This document shows, one piece after another, positions 24,609-33,788 of a stretch of 64,000 nucleotides of DNA. Numbering within the stretch: the stretch's first letter is position 1; every line of letters starts with the position of its first letter. The position numbers and the translations under genes were made by a program. The DNA lies in NCBI RefSeq assembly GCF_014217545.1, contig NZ_CP043178.1:3162001-3226000 (forward strand). Reading direction: 5' to 3'. Origin of the DNA: Pseudarthrobacter sp. NBSH8. GTDB taxonomy: Bacteria > Actinomycetota > Actinomycetes > Actinomycetales > Micrococcaceae. Under the pieces are notes generated by a model. That model had not been told where the DNA came from. It did no database searches and saw only the letters and a list, made by a program, of their open reading frames with translations.

Positions 24609-25388
24609 TCAGCGGACGATGTTGCGGCGAAGCTTGGCCACAGGGCCCTTGTGCGCGGCGATGGCTTCCGCGGCGCCCTCGGGCGTGGATTCCGGGGGTT
24701 TGGTGGCCCGGTGCACGGCCACGATCCCGCCGGTCAGGTTGCGATACGTGACCTTTTCCCAGCCGGATTCCTGCAGCCAGGCGGCCAGGTGGTCCTGGTC
24801 CGGCCAGGCGCGGATGGATTCGGCGAGGTACACGTAGGCGTCCGGGTTGGAGGCCACCTTGACGGCTATGGCCGGCAGGGCACGCATGAGGTATTCGGTG
24901 TACATGGTGCGCCACAGCGGAACCACCGGCGCCGAGAACTCGGCGATGACCAGCTTGCCGCCGGGCTTGGTGACGCGGAGCATCTCGGCCAGCGCCTTCT
25001 TGGGCTCGTTGACGTTGCGCAGCCCGAACGAGATGGTGCAGGCGTCGAAGCTGTTGTCCGCGAACGGCAGGTTGGTGGCGTCGCCGGCAATGAAGTTGAT
25101 GTCCGGGCGGCGGCGCTTGCCGACTTTGAGCATGCCGAGGGAGAAATCACAGGCGATGACGTCTATGCCGGCATCGGCATATGGCTCGCTGGAGGTGCCG
25201 GTTCCCGCGGCCAGGTCCAAGACCCGCTGGCCGCTCTTCATGTCCATGGCGTCCACCACGATCCTGCGCCAACGGCGCGTCTGCCCCATAGAGAGGACAT
25301 CGTTGACGACGTCGTACTTAGGTGCGACGTCGTCAAACATCGTGGCTACTTCGTCCGGACGCTTTTCCAAGGATGCTCGGTTCACCAT
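24609..25388 (-). CDS. menG: Demethylmenaquinone methyltransferase
   Basis: The 259-residue SAM methyltransferase carries the UbiE/MenG signatures [23 protein letters not shown] near residue 14, the SAM motif [19 protein letters not shown], and [19 protein letters not shown]. It catalyses the last C-methylation of menaquinone synthesis. The C-terminal extension after residue 230 is Pro/Ala-rich. It is divergent from the isochorismate synthase gene at 25506, 117 bases away. Confidence 0.93.
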   Translation of the reverse strand: MVNRASLEKRPDEVATMFDDVAPKYDVVNDVLSMGQTRRWRRIVVDAMDMKSGQRVLDLAAGTGTSSEPYADAGIDVIACDFSLGMLKVGKRRRPDINFIAGDATNLPFADNSFDACTISFGLRNVNEPKKALAEMLRVTKPGGKLVIAEFSAPVVPLWRTMYTEYLMRALPAIAVKVASNPDAYVYLAESIRAWPDQDHLAAWLQESGWEKVTYRNLTGGIVAVHRATKPPESTPEGAAEAIAAHKGPVAKLRRNIVR

Positions 25389-25505
25389 GCAATTGTCTCA
25401 GACAAACTCGCGAAGGACTTTCGACGAGCCCGTCCGGGGCCCAAAGCAAGGCACGGGCACGGCCCACGCGGCCGCATGTATGCGCGGGAGTAATGTTGTC
25501 TCATC

Positions 25506-26852
25506 ATGACGAGCACGTTCCGCACCCTCACAGTCCCCCTGGATGGCAACGCATCTGCCGGCGGACTGCCGCAGTTTCTGGTCCGGGACGACGTCCTCTG
25601 CTGGACCCGCCGCGAAGCCGGCCTGGTGGGCTTCGGCGAAATTGCCCGCTTCATTGCCACCGGCCCTGAGCGGTTCCTCGAGGCCGACATCTGGTGGCGC
25701 CACCAGGTCCTCGAGGCCAACATCTGCGACTCCGTGGAGCTGCCCGGCACTGGCCCCGTGGCTTTCGGCTCCTTCGCATTTTCCAAGAAGTCCACCCATG
25801 TGTCGCGGCTGATCGTGCCGGAAATCGTGGTGGGCGTCCGGGACGGCCAGTACTGGCTCACCCAGCTGACGTTCGACGACGGCGAACTCACCGAGGAGGG
25901 TGCACTCGCCGCCCTGGCGGGCTGGTTAAGTGGCGGCGGCGTTGGTGAGGCCGGCGGCGTTGGTGAGGCCGGCGGCGTCGTGCGTCCTTTACCCTCCGCC
26001 GACGGAGCCACCCTGCACACCGGCTCGCTCAGCGAGGAAGACTGGATGGCCGCCGTTGCCGCTGGCGTGGCGGAGATTCGGACCGGTGCGCTGCAGAAAC
26101 TGGTGCTGGCGCGTGACATCGTGGCCACCGTGCCGTCGGGTGTCAACGCCGCCGAGGTGTTGCGACAGCTGGCCGAGCGATACCGCGAATGCTGGACTTA
26201 CGGCGTGGACGGGCTGGTAGGCGCTACCCCGGAGATGCTGATCCAGGTGGAGGGCCGCACGGCCCAGGCGCGCGTGCTGGCCGGAACCCTGGACCGTCGC
26301 GATGCGCACGGCGAAGCCGGTATTCCCATGGACTATGCCGAGCGGATGCTGGCCGGGTCCGAGAAGCAGCGGCATGAGCACGAGATCGCGATCCAGTCGC
26401 TGACGTCGCAGCTTGCGCCGTTTTCCGAGGCCATGAACGCGCACGACGAACCTTTCATTTTGGAGCTCCCGAACGTGTGGCACCTGGCATCGGACGTCAA
26501 GGCGGAGCTTGCCGAGGTGGAGGGCCACGTGCCCACGTGCCTGGCGCTGATCAACGCGCTGCACCCCACCGCTGCGGTTTGCGGCACGCCCACACTGGTG
26601 GCCGGCGCCCTGATCCGGAAGCTGGAACATCTGGACCGGGGCCCGTATGCGGGTCCTGTGGGCTGGCTCGACGCCGCCGGCAATGGCGAATGGGGCATCG
26701 CGCTGCGTGGCGCAGTGATTGAGGATCCCCATACCGTTCGGTTATATGCCGGCTGCGGCATAGTGGATGGCTCTCAGCCTGAGGCCGAGTTGGCGGAGAC
26801 GTGGGCAAAGTTCCGCCCGATGCTGGAATCGCTGGGCTTCGGCGCCACCTGA
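25506..26852 (+). CDS. menF: Isochorismate synthase
   Basis: The 448-residue protein converts chorismate to isochorismate, the first step of menaquinone synthesis. The chorismate-binding half has GALQKLVLARDIVATV, VDGLVGATPEMLIQVEGR, LPNVWHLASDVKAEL, HPTAAVCGTP and WGIALRGAVIE with the catalytic Lys and Glu positions. An 18-bp in-frame duplication (GGVGEA) lies in the less conserved N-terminal half near residue 145. Its position beside menG supports menF over a siderophore-type entC. Confidence 0.9.
   Translation: MTSTFRTLTVPLDGNASAGGLPQFLVRDDVLCWTRREAGLVGFGEIARFIATGPERFLEADIWWRHQVLEANICDSVELPGTGPVAFGSFAFSKKSTHVSRLIVPEIVVGVRDGQYWLTQLTFDDGELTEEGALAALAGWLSGGGVGEAGGVGEAGGVVRPLPSADGATLHTGSLSEEDWMAAVAAGVAEIRTGALQKLVLARDIVATVPSGVNAAEVLRQLAERYRECWTYGVDGLVGATPEMLIQVEGRTAQARVLAGTLDRRDAHGEAGIPMDYAERMLAGSEKQRHEHEIAIQSLTSQLAPFSEAMNAHDEPFILELPNVWHLASDVKAELAEVEGHVPTCLALINALHPTAAVCGTPTLVAGALIRKLEHLDRGPYAGPVGWLDAAGNGEWGIALRGAVIEDPHTVRLYAGCGIVDGSQPEAELAETWAKFRPMLESLGFGAT
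25935..25978 (+). repeat. 18-bp in-frame repeat in menF
   Basis: GGCGGCGTTGGTGAGGCC occurs at 25935-25952 and 25953-25970, followed by a partial copy of 8 bases. It encodes GGVGEA units in an unconserved loop. Confidence 0.85.
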
Positions 26853-26904
26853 TTAGGCAGCGTATCCGGAATCCCAGACAGGGGTCCCGTCCCGGGGCTT
26901 GATT

Positions 26905-27024
26905 TTGGTTGTGATTTAGTTATCCAATAGTAAAACTAAGTTTCATGTGATGCACATCTCTCCTTCGGCGATACACTATGAACCGATTTAGTACCGCATA
27001 CCCCTGCAACAAAAGGTAAAAAAT
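26905..27024 (+). promoter_or_regulatory. AT-rich promoter region of the amino-acid ABC operon
   Basis: This is markedly AT-richer than its surroundings. A TTGATT-16-TATCCA pair can be read near 26909-26936, and a second possible -10 (TACACT) lies near 26983. The SD-like AAAAGG lies about 10 bases before ATG 27025. The precise start point is uncertain. Confidence 0.4.
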
Positions 27025-27825
27025 ATGCAGCTCAAGTCCCTGGCCCAGGCCAAGATCGCCGCCAAGGCAGCAGCAATCCTGGCCGTCGGCGCCCTCACCC
27101 TCACTGCGTGCGGCGGCAGCACCACCCCGGCCGCGTCCGAGGGTGGCATCCAGCTGATTAACGCCGGGAAGCTCACCGTTTGCTCCGACGTCCCCTACGA
27201 GCCTTTCGAATTCCAGAAGGACGGCAAGATCGTTGGCTTCGACATCGACATCGCCAATGAAGTAGCCAAGGACCTCGGCGCGGAACTCAGCATCGTGGAC
27301 AGCTCCTTCGAGGCCATCGAAACCGGAACCGCCCTCACCGGCTGCGACCTCTCCATCTCCTCGGTTTCCATCACTGACGTCCGCAAGTCCGTAATGGACT
27401 TCTCCAACCCGTACATGGATGACGACCTCACCCTCGTGGCCACCACCGCATCCGGGATCAAGGACATCAACAGCGCCAAGGGCAAAAAGGTCGGCGTCCA
27501 GCAGGCCACAACGGGCGCAAAGTACGCGGCGGAAAACGGCATCGACGCCCAGCAGTTCGAGGACAGCGGCCTCCTGGTCCAGGCCCTCCAGGCCGGCACC
27601 ATCGACGCCGCCCTGGGCAACCAGTCAATCCTGGCCTACGCCATCAAGGATGACCCCAGGTACAAGCGCGTGGATGACTACGCCACCGGCGAGAAGCTTG
27701 GCATCTCCATCAAGAAGGGCAACACCGCCATGGCCGAGAAGGTCAACGGAACCCTGAAGCGCCTGACCGACGACGGCACCCTGAAGAAGTTCCAAACCAC
27801 ATGGTTCGGCGAGACCGCCAAGTAG
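27025..27825 (+). CDS. Polar amino-acid ABC transporter substrate-binding lipoprotein
   Basis: The 266-residue protein has a lipoprotein signal with lipobox LTLTAC at residues 25-30, followed by a family-3 solute-binding domain. Typical segments are LTVCSDVPYEPFEFQKDGKIVG, FDIDIANEVAKDLG, ITDVRKSVMDFSNPYMDDD and GKKVGVQQATTGAKYA. It captures a polar amino acid such as glutamate, glutamine or arginine; the exact ligand is not clear. It is followed by a hairpin and then the permease and ATPase genes. Confidence 0.9.
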   Translation: MQLKSLAQAKIAAKAAAILAVGALTLTACGGSTTPAASEGGIQLINAGKLTVCSDVPYEPFEFQKDGKIVGFDIDIANEVAKDLGAELSIVDSSFEAIETGTALTGCDLSISSVSITDVRKSVMDFSNPYMDDDLTLVATTASGIKDINSAKGKKVGVQQATTGAKYAAENGIDAQQFEDSGLLVQALQAGTIDAALGNQSILAYAIKDDPRYKRVDDYATGEKLGISIKKGNTAMAEKVNGTLKRLTDDGTLKKFQTTWFGETAK

Positions 27826-27868
27826 CCGGCGTTTCGGACTGACCTTTCACAGCCCAGAGAATGACGCC

Positions 27869-27915
27869 GCTGGGGCCCCGGACAAGCTGCGACGCAGCCC
27901 GTCCGGGGCCCCAGC
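27869..27915 (+). terminator. Strong hairpin between binding protein and permease genes
   Basis: GCTGGGGCCCCGGAC (27869-27883) pairs perfectly with GTCCGGGGCCCCAGC (27901-27915), and GCTGC/GCAGC pair inside. There is no T-run. In binding-protein-first operons such hairpins usually stabilise the upstream message or cause partial termination. Confidence 0.7.
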
Positions 27916-27939
27916 CACGCAAATGAATGTGAGCACCCC

Positions 27940-28731
27940 ATGGCAATGACAGCACGTCAACGGGCCAGAGTGAGCCTGTATGTCCAGATCGGCATCTTCG
28001 TTGTGGCCATGGCCGCACTGGTTCTGGCCACCGATTGGAAGACCGTCGGCAACAGCGTCTTCAACTTCGGCAAGATTGGCCCGATGTTCCCGGACATCTT
28101 CCTGGTGGGCCTCAAGAACACCCTGATCTACACGTTCCTCGGCTTCGTCGTGGGCCTTTCCGGCGGCCTGCTGCTGGCCCTGATGAAGCTCTCCAGCTTT
28201 CCGCTGTACCGCTGGATCGCCACGGGCTACATCGAATTCTTCCGCGGTGTGCCGGCGCTGCTGGTGTTCATCGCCTTCGGCTACGGTGTCCCGCTCGCGT
28301 TTGGCGTCCAGTGGAACGTCACCGTGATCGTCATGATCTCGCTTGGCATGGTGGCCTCGGCTTATATTGCCGAAACCCTCCGCGCCGGCCTGCAGGCTGT
28401 GCCTAAGGGACAGCTCGAAGCCGCACGTTCGCTGGGCATGCCGCAGTGGCGGGCCATGGTGTCCATCGTCATTCCACAGGCGTTCAAAATTGTGCTCCCA
28501 CCACTGACCAACGAGGTCATCCTGCTCACCAAGGACTCCTCGCTGATCTACGTCCTGGGCCTCACTGCCTCACAATACGAGCTCACCAAGTTCGGCCGCG
28601 ACGGCATCTCCAGCCTGGGCGCAGGCCTGACGCCGCTCCTCGTAGCCGGCGCCTTCTACCTGGTCATCACCATCCCGCTGAGCCTCCTGGCCCGGAAGTT
28701 CGAAAGCCGCTCCGCGCGGACCAAGCGATAG
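27940..28731 (+). CDS. Amino-acid ABC transporter permease (HisM/GlnP type)
   Basis: The 263-residue protein has about five hydrophobic helices and the family motifs [40 protein letters not shown] and the EAA loop [27 protein letters not shown]. It forms the membrane channel for the binding protein encoded 114 bases upstream. The ATPase gene begins 11 bases downstream. Confidence 0.92.
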   Translation: MAMTARQRARVSLYVQIGIFVVAMAALVLATDWKTVGNSVFNFGKIGPMFPDIFLVGLKNTLIYTFLGFVVGLSGGLLLALMKLSSFPLYRWIATGYIEFFRGVPALLVFIAFGYGVPLAFGVQWNVTVIVMISLGMVASAYIAETLRAGLQAVPKGQLEAARSLGMPQWRAMVSIVIPQAFKIVLPPLTNEVILLTKDSSLIYVLGLTASQYELTKFGRDGISSLGAGLTPLLVAGAFYLVITIPLSLLARKFESRSARTKR

Positions 28732-28742
28732 GCAGGGAAGCC

Positions 28743-29546
28743 ATGAACGACGTCGTAAATTCCTCCGCCGGCAACACCGGCACCATCAATGCGGCCGGGG
28801 TCTCCATCAAGGACCTCCGCAAGTCCTACGGGTCCAACGAGGTCCTCAAGGGCATCAGCCTGGACGTGGCGCCCGGCGAAGTGGTGTGCCTGATCGGTCC
28901 GTCCGGCTCCGGCAAGTCCACCCTCCTGCGCTGCGTCAATCTCCTCGAGCAGCCCAACGAGGGCGCCATCCACGTGGGCGGCTTCGAAGCTACCCACCCT
29001 GACGTGGACATCGATAAGATGCGCCGCAAAGTGGGCATGGTGTTCCAGCAGTTCAACCTGTTCCCGCACCTTGACGCCAAGGGGAACTGCACCATCGCGC
29101 AGACGAAGGTCCTGAAGCGTTCCCAGGAAGAAGCCGACAAAGTGGCCCAGCACAACCTTGAGCGCGTCGGTTTGGGGCATCTGTCCGACCGTTTCCCGGA
29201 CCAGCTTTCCGGCGGCCAGCAGCAGCGCGTGGCCATTGCCCGGGCACTGAGCATGGACCCCGAACTGATGCTCTTTGACGAGCCAACCTCCGCGCTGGAC
29301 CCCGAGACCGTAGGCGATGTCCTCTCCGTCATGAGAAACCTGGCCAAGGAGGGCATGACCATGCTGGTGGTGACCCACGAAATGGGCTTCGCCCGCGAGG
29401 TGGCGGACCGCGTGGTGTTCATGGACGGCGGCGTGGTGGTGGAGGAAGGCGTGGCCGAGCAGGTCATTTCCGCACCCACCCAGGACCGTACCAAGGAGTT
29501 CCTGCGCCGCGTCCTGGATCCGACGCACATCGACATCGAAGAGTAG
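28743..29546 (+). CDS. Amino-acid ABC transporter ATP-binding protein (GlnQ/ArtP type)
   Basis: The ATG at 28743 follows GGCAGGGAAG, giving 267 residues. Walker A is [20 protein letters not shown], the Q-loop is [17 protein letters not shown], the signature is [16 protein letters not shown], Walker B is [15 protein letters not shown] and the switch is [16 protein letters not shown]. All are typical of polar amino-acid importers. It is the last gene of the operon, and a palindrome follows. Confidence 0.94.
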   Translation: MNDVVNSSAGNTGTINAAGVSIKDLRKSYGSNEVLKGISLDVAPGEVVCLIGPSGSGKSTLLRCVNLLEQPNEGAIHVGGFEATHPDVDIDKMRRKVGMVFQQFNLFPHLDAKGNCTIAQTKVLKRSQEEADKVAQHNLERVGLGHLSDRFPDQLSGGQQQRVAIARALSMDPELMLFDEPTSALDPETVGDVLSVMRNLAKEGMTMLVVTHEMGFAREVADRVVFMDGGVVVEEGVAEQVISAPTQDRTKEFLRRVLDPTHIDIEE

Positions 29547-29583
29547 GCCGCCCGCGCGTCCGCTTTTCGACGCGGCTGTTACC

Positions 29584-29649
29584 TGGCGACTCGCATATGC
29601 CCTGCCGCTACCGGAATACCGGCCGCGTAAGTGACTATGCGAGTCGCCA
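29584..29649. repeat. Intergenic palindrome between convergent glnQ-type gene and menD
   Basis: TGGCGACTCGCATA (29584-29597) and TATGCGAGTCGCCA (29636-29649) pair perfectly, with imperfect extension outside. It probably separates the convergent ABC ATPase and menD transcripts. Confidence 0.75.
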
Positions 29650-29656
29650 AGTGACT

Positions 29657-31366
29657 TCAGTACCGGGCGGCTGCTCCTCCGACGGCGGCGGCCACGGCGG
29701 TCTTGATGCGGGCATGCAAGTCACGGAGGCCAACACGGTGCGTGCGGACTTCGATGATGCTGCGGCCCTTCAGCGGTGCGGCCAGCGCCTCGGCAAGTCC
29801 CGCCGTCGTACTCACCGAGCAATGCCCGACGCCGTACGCTGCGGCGAGTGCCGCGATGTCCACGGTGTGGGGGGTGCCGAACAGCCGTTCGACGGCGTCC
29901 GTGTAGCGCCCGGATTCACGCACGGCCCCGTGCTCCAGCAGATCGAAAATGGCACCGCCGGCGTCGTTCAGCACCACGATCCGGAGCCCGGGTTCGGGTT
30001 CGCCGGAGCCCAGGAGCAGGCCGCCGGCGTCGTGCAGGAACGTGACGTCACCCAGCAGCAGCGTGGTGTCCTGGCGGCCGCCGAGGGCAATGCCGGTGGC
30101 GGTGGAGATGGTGCCGTCGATCCCGGCGAGGCCGCGGTTGGCGTAGACCGTCGCGCCGGGCCCGGCGGCGGGCAGCCCGGCCAGGTCAACGTCGCGGATG
30201 CCGTTGGAGGATCCCAGCATCAACTGGCCGCGAGCGTGCCGCCACACCAGGGCGCCCACCGACGGCCCGGTAGCAGCAGGCTCGGCGGCCAGGACGCCGT
30301 CGAGCGCATGCTGCGCTGCGGCCCCCGCCAGCAGCCAGGTATCCAGCCAGTCGGACGGGCCACGGCCGGCGAAATCGGCGAGGTCGGCCAGGTTCTCCAG
30401 CGGAAGTTCGGTGCGCCGGCCCGTCTGATACCAGGCCACAGGGACCGGCTGGTACAGCGCGGACGGCACGTCGGCACGCTCCAGAAGTGCGGCAACCGGG
30501 CGGGACAGTGTGGGCCGGCCGAACATCACCACCCGTTCGATGGGCTGGGCCGCCGTTGGTCCGAAGTGTTCCAGCAGCAGCCGGTACGGGCCCACGGCGT
30601 TGGGACCGAACCGTGCATTTGAGGACGGCTCCGCGAGCAGCGGCAGGCCGTGGGAGCGGGCAAACGCCTCGGCGACGGGCCCGGCGTCGTGCCCTGCAAG
30701 AACCACGGTGCGCCGCTCCTCCAGCCCCAAGAGGGCGGGCGGCAGGTTCATGGTGAGCGGGTCTGTGCCGATCCGGAACCGGGAGTGCCCGGCCGCCGTC
30801 GGAAGTTCCTCGTCCGGTGCGGGAACCAGCGGATCGCGGAACGCCAGGTTCAGCTGGACGGGCCCGGGCGCGAGGTCGGAAAACGCGCCGCTGGCCGCGG
30901 CCAGTGCCGTTTCCACCGCGCGCAACGGGCTGCTGCCGGCCGGGACGTCGGCGGCGAACCGCACGTGCTCGCCGAACAGGTCCAGTTGGAGGGTGGTCTG
31001 GTTGGCGCCGGTCCCCTGCAGCTCCTCTGGCCGGTCCGCGGAGAGCACCACCAGCGGGACGGCCGCGTGGTTGGCCTCCATCACAGCGGGCATAAGATTC
31101 CCGACGGCGGTGCCTGAGGTGGTGAGGACAGCCGCCGGGGAGCCGGTGGACAGGGCCAGGCCAAGGGCCGTGAAGCCGGCGGAACGTTCGTCGATGCGGA
31201 CCAGGAGGTCCACGCGCCCGGCCGCTTCGGCCTCGGCGAGGGCGTAGGCCATGGGGGCGGAGCGTGATCCGGGCGAGACCACCACATACTGGACGCCGCC
31301 GTCGATCAGGGCGTCGACGGCGATCCGCGCGGCGGCGAGGGAGTTCAGGGAAGTCTCAGAAGGCAC
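29657..31366 (-). CDS. menD: 2-succinyl-5-enolpyruvyl-6-hydroxy-3-cyclohexene-1-carboxylate synthase
   Basis: The 569-residue thiamine-diphosphate enzyme joins isochorismate and 2-oxoglutarate in menaquinone synthesis. The N-terminus has VVSPGSRSAPMAYALAEA and RIDERSAGFTALGLAL with the catalytic Glu. AVLTTSGTAVGNLMPAVMEA, LSADRPEELQGTGANQTT and the TDP-binding GDVTFLHDAGGLLL...VLNDAGGAIF follow. The start is GTG 31366. It lies apart from menF-menG by the amino-acid transporter. Confidence 0.94.
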   Translation of the reverse strand: MPSETSLNSLAAARIAVDALIDGGVQYVVVSPGSRSAPMAYALAEAEAAGRVDLLVRIDERSAGFTALGLALSTGSPAAVLTTSGTAVGNLMPAVMEANHAAVPLVVLSADRPEELQGTGANQTTLQLDLFGEHVRFAADVPAGSSPLRAVETALAAASGAFSDLAPGPVQLNLAFRDPLVPAPDEELPTAAGHSRFRIGTDPLTMNLPPALLGLEERRTVVLAGHDAGPVAEAFARSHGLPLLAEPSSNARFGPNAVGPYRLLLEHFGPTAAQPIERVVMFGRPTLSRPVAALLERADVPSALYQPVPVAWYQTGRRTELPLENLADLADFAGRGPSDWLDTWLLAGAAAQHALDGVLAAEPAATGPSVGALVWRHARGQLMLGSSNGIRDVDLAGLPAAGPGATVYANRGLAGIDGTISTATGIALGGRQDTTLLLGDVTFLHDAGGLLLGSGEPEPGLRIVVLNDAGGAIFDLLEHGAVRESGRYTDAVERLFGTPHTVDIAALAAAYGVGHCSVSTTAGLAEALAAPLKGRSIIEVRTHRVGLRDLHARIKTAVAAAVGGAAARY

Positions 31367-31386
31367 TGGTCCAGTCTGCCACCCCT

Positions 31387-31501
31387 GGACGCTCTCTCAC
31401 TTAACGCGCTCAAATGCCAAACGCTCTCTCACTCCCTGCCGCAGCAGGGCAGGAAGTGATAGAGCGTTGGCGAAAAACCCACCAAAAGTGAGAGAGCGTC
31501 C
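31387..31501. repeat. Nested inverted repeats of GTGAGAGAGCGT
   Basis: GGACGCTCTCTCACTT (31387-31402) pairs with AAGTGAGAGAGCGTCC (31486-31501), and a second pair AACGCTCTCTCACT (about 31420) and AGTGATAGAGCGTT (about 31454) lies inside. The same 12-mer occurs as direct repeats at 33710-33788. It lies between the minus-strand phoX and menD genes. Confidence 0.75.
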
Positions 31502-31515
31502 GGGCTGGGAGGGAA

Positions 31516-33603
31516 CTAGCCGCGGAACACCTGGACTACCGCCGGACGGGGCGCACGCACCTGGCCACGGGCCGGCGTCGTGCCTTCTGCAACGTAGTCC
31601 GGGAAGAAGGAGTGCTGGTCCGCGAACGAGCCGTCTTCACCCGGGTGCTGCACGGACACGAACACGTTCCGCTCCTCGTCGTGGACGATCGGTCCGCAGG
31701 TTTCCGCTTCCTTCGGCACCGCCAGGAACTGCTCCACCTTGCCGCGCTCGGCGCCTTCGAGGGTGACCTTGAAGAGGCCGTCGGCCTTGCCGATGCCGGC
31801 GGGGGCGCCGTCCGTGGAGATCCACAGGTTGCCAACGGAGTCGAACGCAAGGTTGTCCGGGCAGGAGATCGGCGAGACTTTGTCCACCGGGAAGCCGGAG
31901 AAGTAGGTCACGTCACCGGTGGCGGGGTCGCCGCAGACCATCAGCAGGTTCCAGGTGAACGCGGTGCCGATCTGCCCGGGAGCCTCGGTGATTTCCACGA
32001 TGTGGCCGTCGCGGTTGGCGTTGCGCGGGTTGATCTCCGTGGCGCCTTCCTTGCCAACCTTGCCGCGGTCCGAGTTGTTGGTGCAGGCCACGTAGACCTT
32101 GCCCGTGAGGAGACTCGGTTCCACATCCTCGCAGCGGTCCATCTTGGTGGGGCCCACTTTGTCGGCGGCGAGGCGGGTGTAGACCAGGACCTCTTCCAGG
32201 GTCATGCCGGGCACGGCGGAGGCGCCGTCCACCACCAGGGGCAGCCATTCGCCGGTGCCGTCGAAGGAACCGTCGGCGGGCACGTTGCCGGCTCCGGTGA
32301 TCTCCTCCAACGGTGAGTTGCCCGTGAACCTGGCGACGTAGAGGTTGCCCGCGGAGAGCAGCGTCATGTTGTGCGCTCGGTCGGCAGCCGAAGTACCGGG
32401 GCGGTACTTCCCGGCCGAAACGAACTTGTACAGGTAGTCGAAGCGCTCGTCGTCGCCCATGTAGGCCACCACATGCCCTGAATCGGCCACAATCACGTTG
32501 GCGCCCTCGTGCTTGAAACGGCCCAGCGAGGAGTGCTTCTTCGGGGTGGACGTGGGATCGAACGGGTCAACTTCCACGATCCAGCCGAAGCGGTTGGTTT
32601 CGTTTTCGTAACCGGCGTTGCGGGTGTCGAAGCGGGGATCGTCCAGTTCCCACTTGCGCGCAGTGGCCGACGACGACAGGCCGTAGCGCTTGTCGCTGGC
32701 GGACGTTCCCGGGGAGACGAAGTAGCCGTTGAAGTTTTCCTCGCCGGAGAGGATTGTGCCCCACGGGGTGGTGCCGCCGGAGCAGTTGCCCAGGGTGCCC
32801 TTGATCTTGCGGCCGCTCGGGTCCTCGACGGTCTTGACCAGCGCGGAACCCGCGGCGGGGCCAGTCAGTTCGTAGACGGTGTTGTTCAGGTAGCGGCGGT
32901 TCAGCGGCGCGCCCTTGACGTAGGTCCACGGCTTGGTGGTGTTCTTGCGCTCGAGTTCGACGACGCTCAGCCCGTGCGCAGCGGCCCCCACCGCGCGGAC
33001 GTCGGCCGCCGGCATGGTGGCCGGGAACATGATGTTCTCGTTCGTGTATTCGTGGTTGGCGAACAGCAGGGCACGTCGGCCCTTGCTGTTCGGGATCTCC
33101 AGGATGTCCGTGTAGTCGTTGTTGTAGCCGAACTGCTTCTCCTGCGCGGCGGCCGTCTGGTTGTTCAGATCGAAGTCCGGCGTGCCGTTGAAGATCGGGT
33201 CGCCCCAGCGGATCACGGGCTGCCAGGTGAAGCCTTCCGGCACCGTGAAAGCGTCGACGGCGGCGTCCACCGGAGCGATCGGCGTGAACGTCAGCTTCGA
33301 CTTCGCGAAGCCTTCCTTCGCGGCGGGGGCCAGGCCGGGTCCGCCAGCAACTGCCGGTTCCGCGGCAGTAATGGCGCTGCCGAGTACGACGGCGAGCGCA
33401 CCGGCGGCGCCGAAGCCCAGGGCGGCGCGGCGGGACATGGTGGCGGCCGCGATGTCCCGGAAGTAGCTGTTGGAGCTGGTATTGCAGACATCGCCGGCGC
33501 AGGCGTTATCGCATTTCAAAGCGCACGTGACGGCGCTGCGCTTGCCCTTGGTATGGCCGAGCATGGGCAGCAGGGTGAACTTGCGGGCTGTCGTTTCAGA
33601 CAA
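31516..33603 (-). CDS. phoX: PhoX-type alkaline phosphatase (DUF839), Tat-exported
   Basis: The start is TTG 33603 with GGAGG 8 bases upstream, giving 695 residues. A long N-region precedes a twin-arginine-like signal (TMSRRAALGFGAAGALAVVLG, about residues 55-75). PhoX motifs include FANHEYTNENIMFP, GTLGNCSGGTTPWGTILSGEENFN, RFKHEGANVIV and SCPDNLAFDSVGNLWISTDG. PhoX enzymes are calcium- and iron-dependent phosphate-releasing phosphatases outside the membrane. The three-unit PHO box upstream suggests control by PhoP under phosphate limitation. Confidence 0.9.
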   Translation of the reverse strand: MSETTARKFTLLPMLGHTKGKRSAVTCALKCDNACAGDVCNTSSNSYFRDIAAATMSRRAALGFGAAGALAVVLGSAITAAEPAVAGGPGLAPAAKEGFAKSKLTFTPIAPVDAAVDAFTVPEGFTWQPVIRWGDPIFNGTPDFDLNNQTAAAQEKQFGYNNDYTDILEIPNSKGRRALLFANHEYTNENIMFPATMPAADVRAVGAAAHGLSVVELERKNTTKPWTYVKGAPLNRRYLNNTVYELTGPAAGSALVKTVEDPSGRKIKGTLGNCSGGTTPWGTILSGEENFNGYFVSPGTSASDKRYGLSSSATARKWELDDPRFDTRNAGYENETNRFGWIVEVDPFDPTSTPKKHSSLGRFKHEGANVIVADSGHVVAYMGDDERFDYLYKFVSAGKYRPGTSAADRAHNMTLLSAGNLYVARFTGNSPLEEITGAGNVPADGSFDGTGEWLPLVVDGASAVPGMTLEEVLVYTRLAADKVGPTKMDRCEDVEPSLLTGKVYVACTNNSDRGKVGKEGATEINPRNANRDGHIVEITEAPGQIGTAFTWNLLMVCGDPATGDVTYFSGFPVDKVSPISCPDNLAFDSVGNLWISTDGAPAGIGKADGLFKVTLEGAERGKVEQFLAVPKEAETCGPIVHDEERNVFVSVQHPGEDGSFADQHSFFPDYVAEGTTPARGQVRAPRPAVVQVFRG

Positions 33604-33671
33604 GGGGTGCCTCCAAATTTACGATCGGGTCCCGCCCACCCTCCCAGCCGGTCCCGACCCCAAGCCGTCAG

Positions 33672-33704
33672 CCAGGTGAAGTTCCGGTGAACCTGCGGTG
33701 ACCT
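33672..33704 (-). promoter_or_regulatory. PHO box: three 11-base direct repeats upstream of phoX
   Basis: On the minus strand the sequence reads AGGTCACCGCA, GGTTCACCGGA, ACTTCACCTGG, i.e. three consecutive 11-base units with the GTTCACC core known for PhoP sites of actinobacteria. The box ends 68 bases before the phoX start. Confidence 0.6.
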
Positions 33705-33709
33705 GCAGG

Positions 33710-33788
33710 GATGTGAGAGAGCGTTGCCGGAAAAGCCGCAGGATGTGAGAGAGCGTCCGTAAGAAACGTGCAGGATGTGAGAGAGCGT
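33710..33788. repeat. Three direct copies of GATGTGAGAGAGCGT with 32-bp period
   Basis: The 15-mer is at 33710-33724, 33742-33756 and 33774-33788. The third copy touches the menC stop codon. The core GTGAGAGAGCGT is shared with the inverted copies near 31.4 kb. Confidence 0.85.

Noticed and set aside
33710..33788. Three evenly spaced repeats that look like a mini CRISPR array
   Set aside because: The unit is 15 bp with 17-base gaps, there are no cas genes nearby, and the same motif occurs in inverted order elsewhere.
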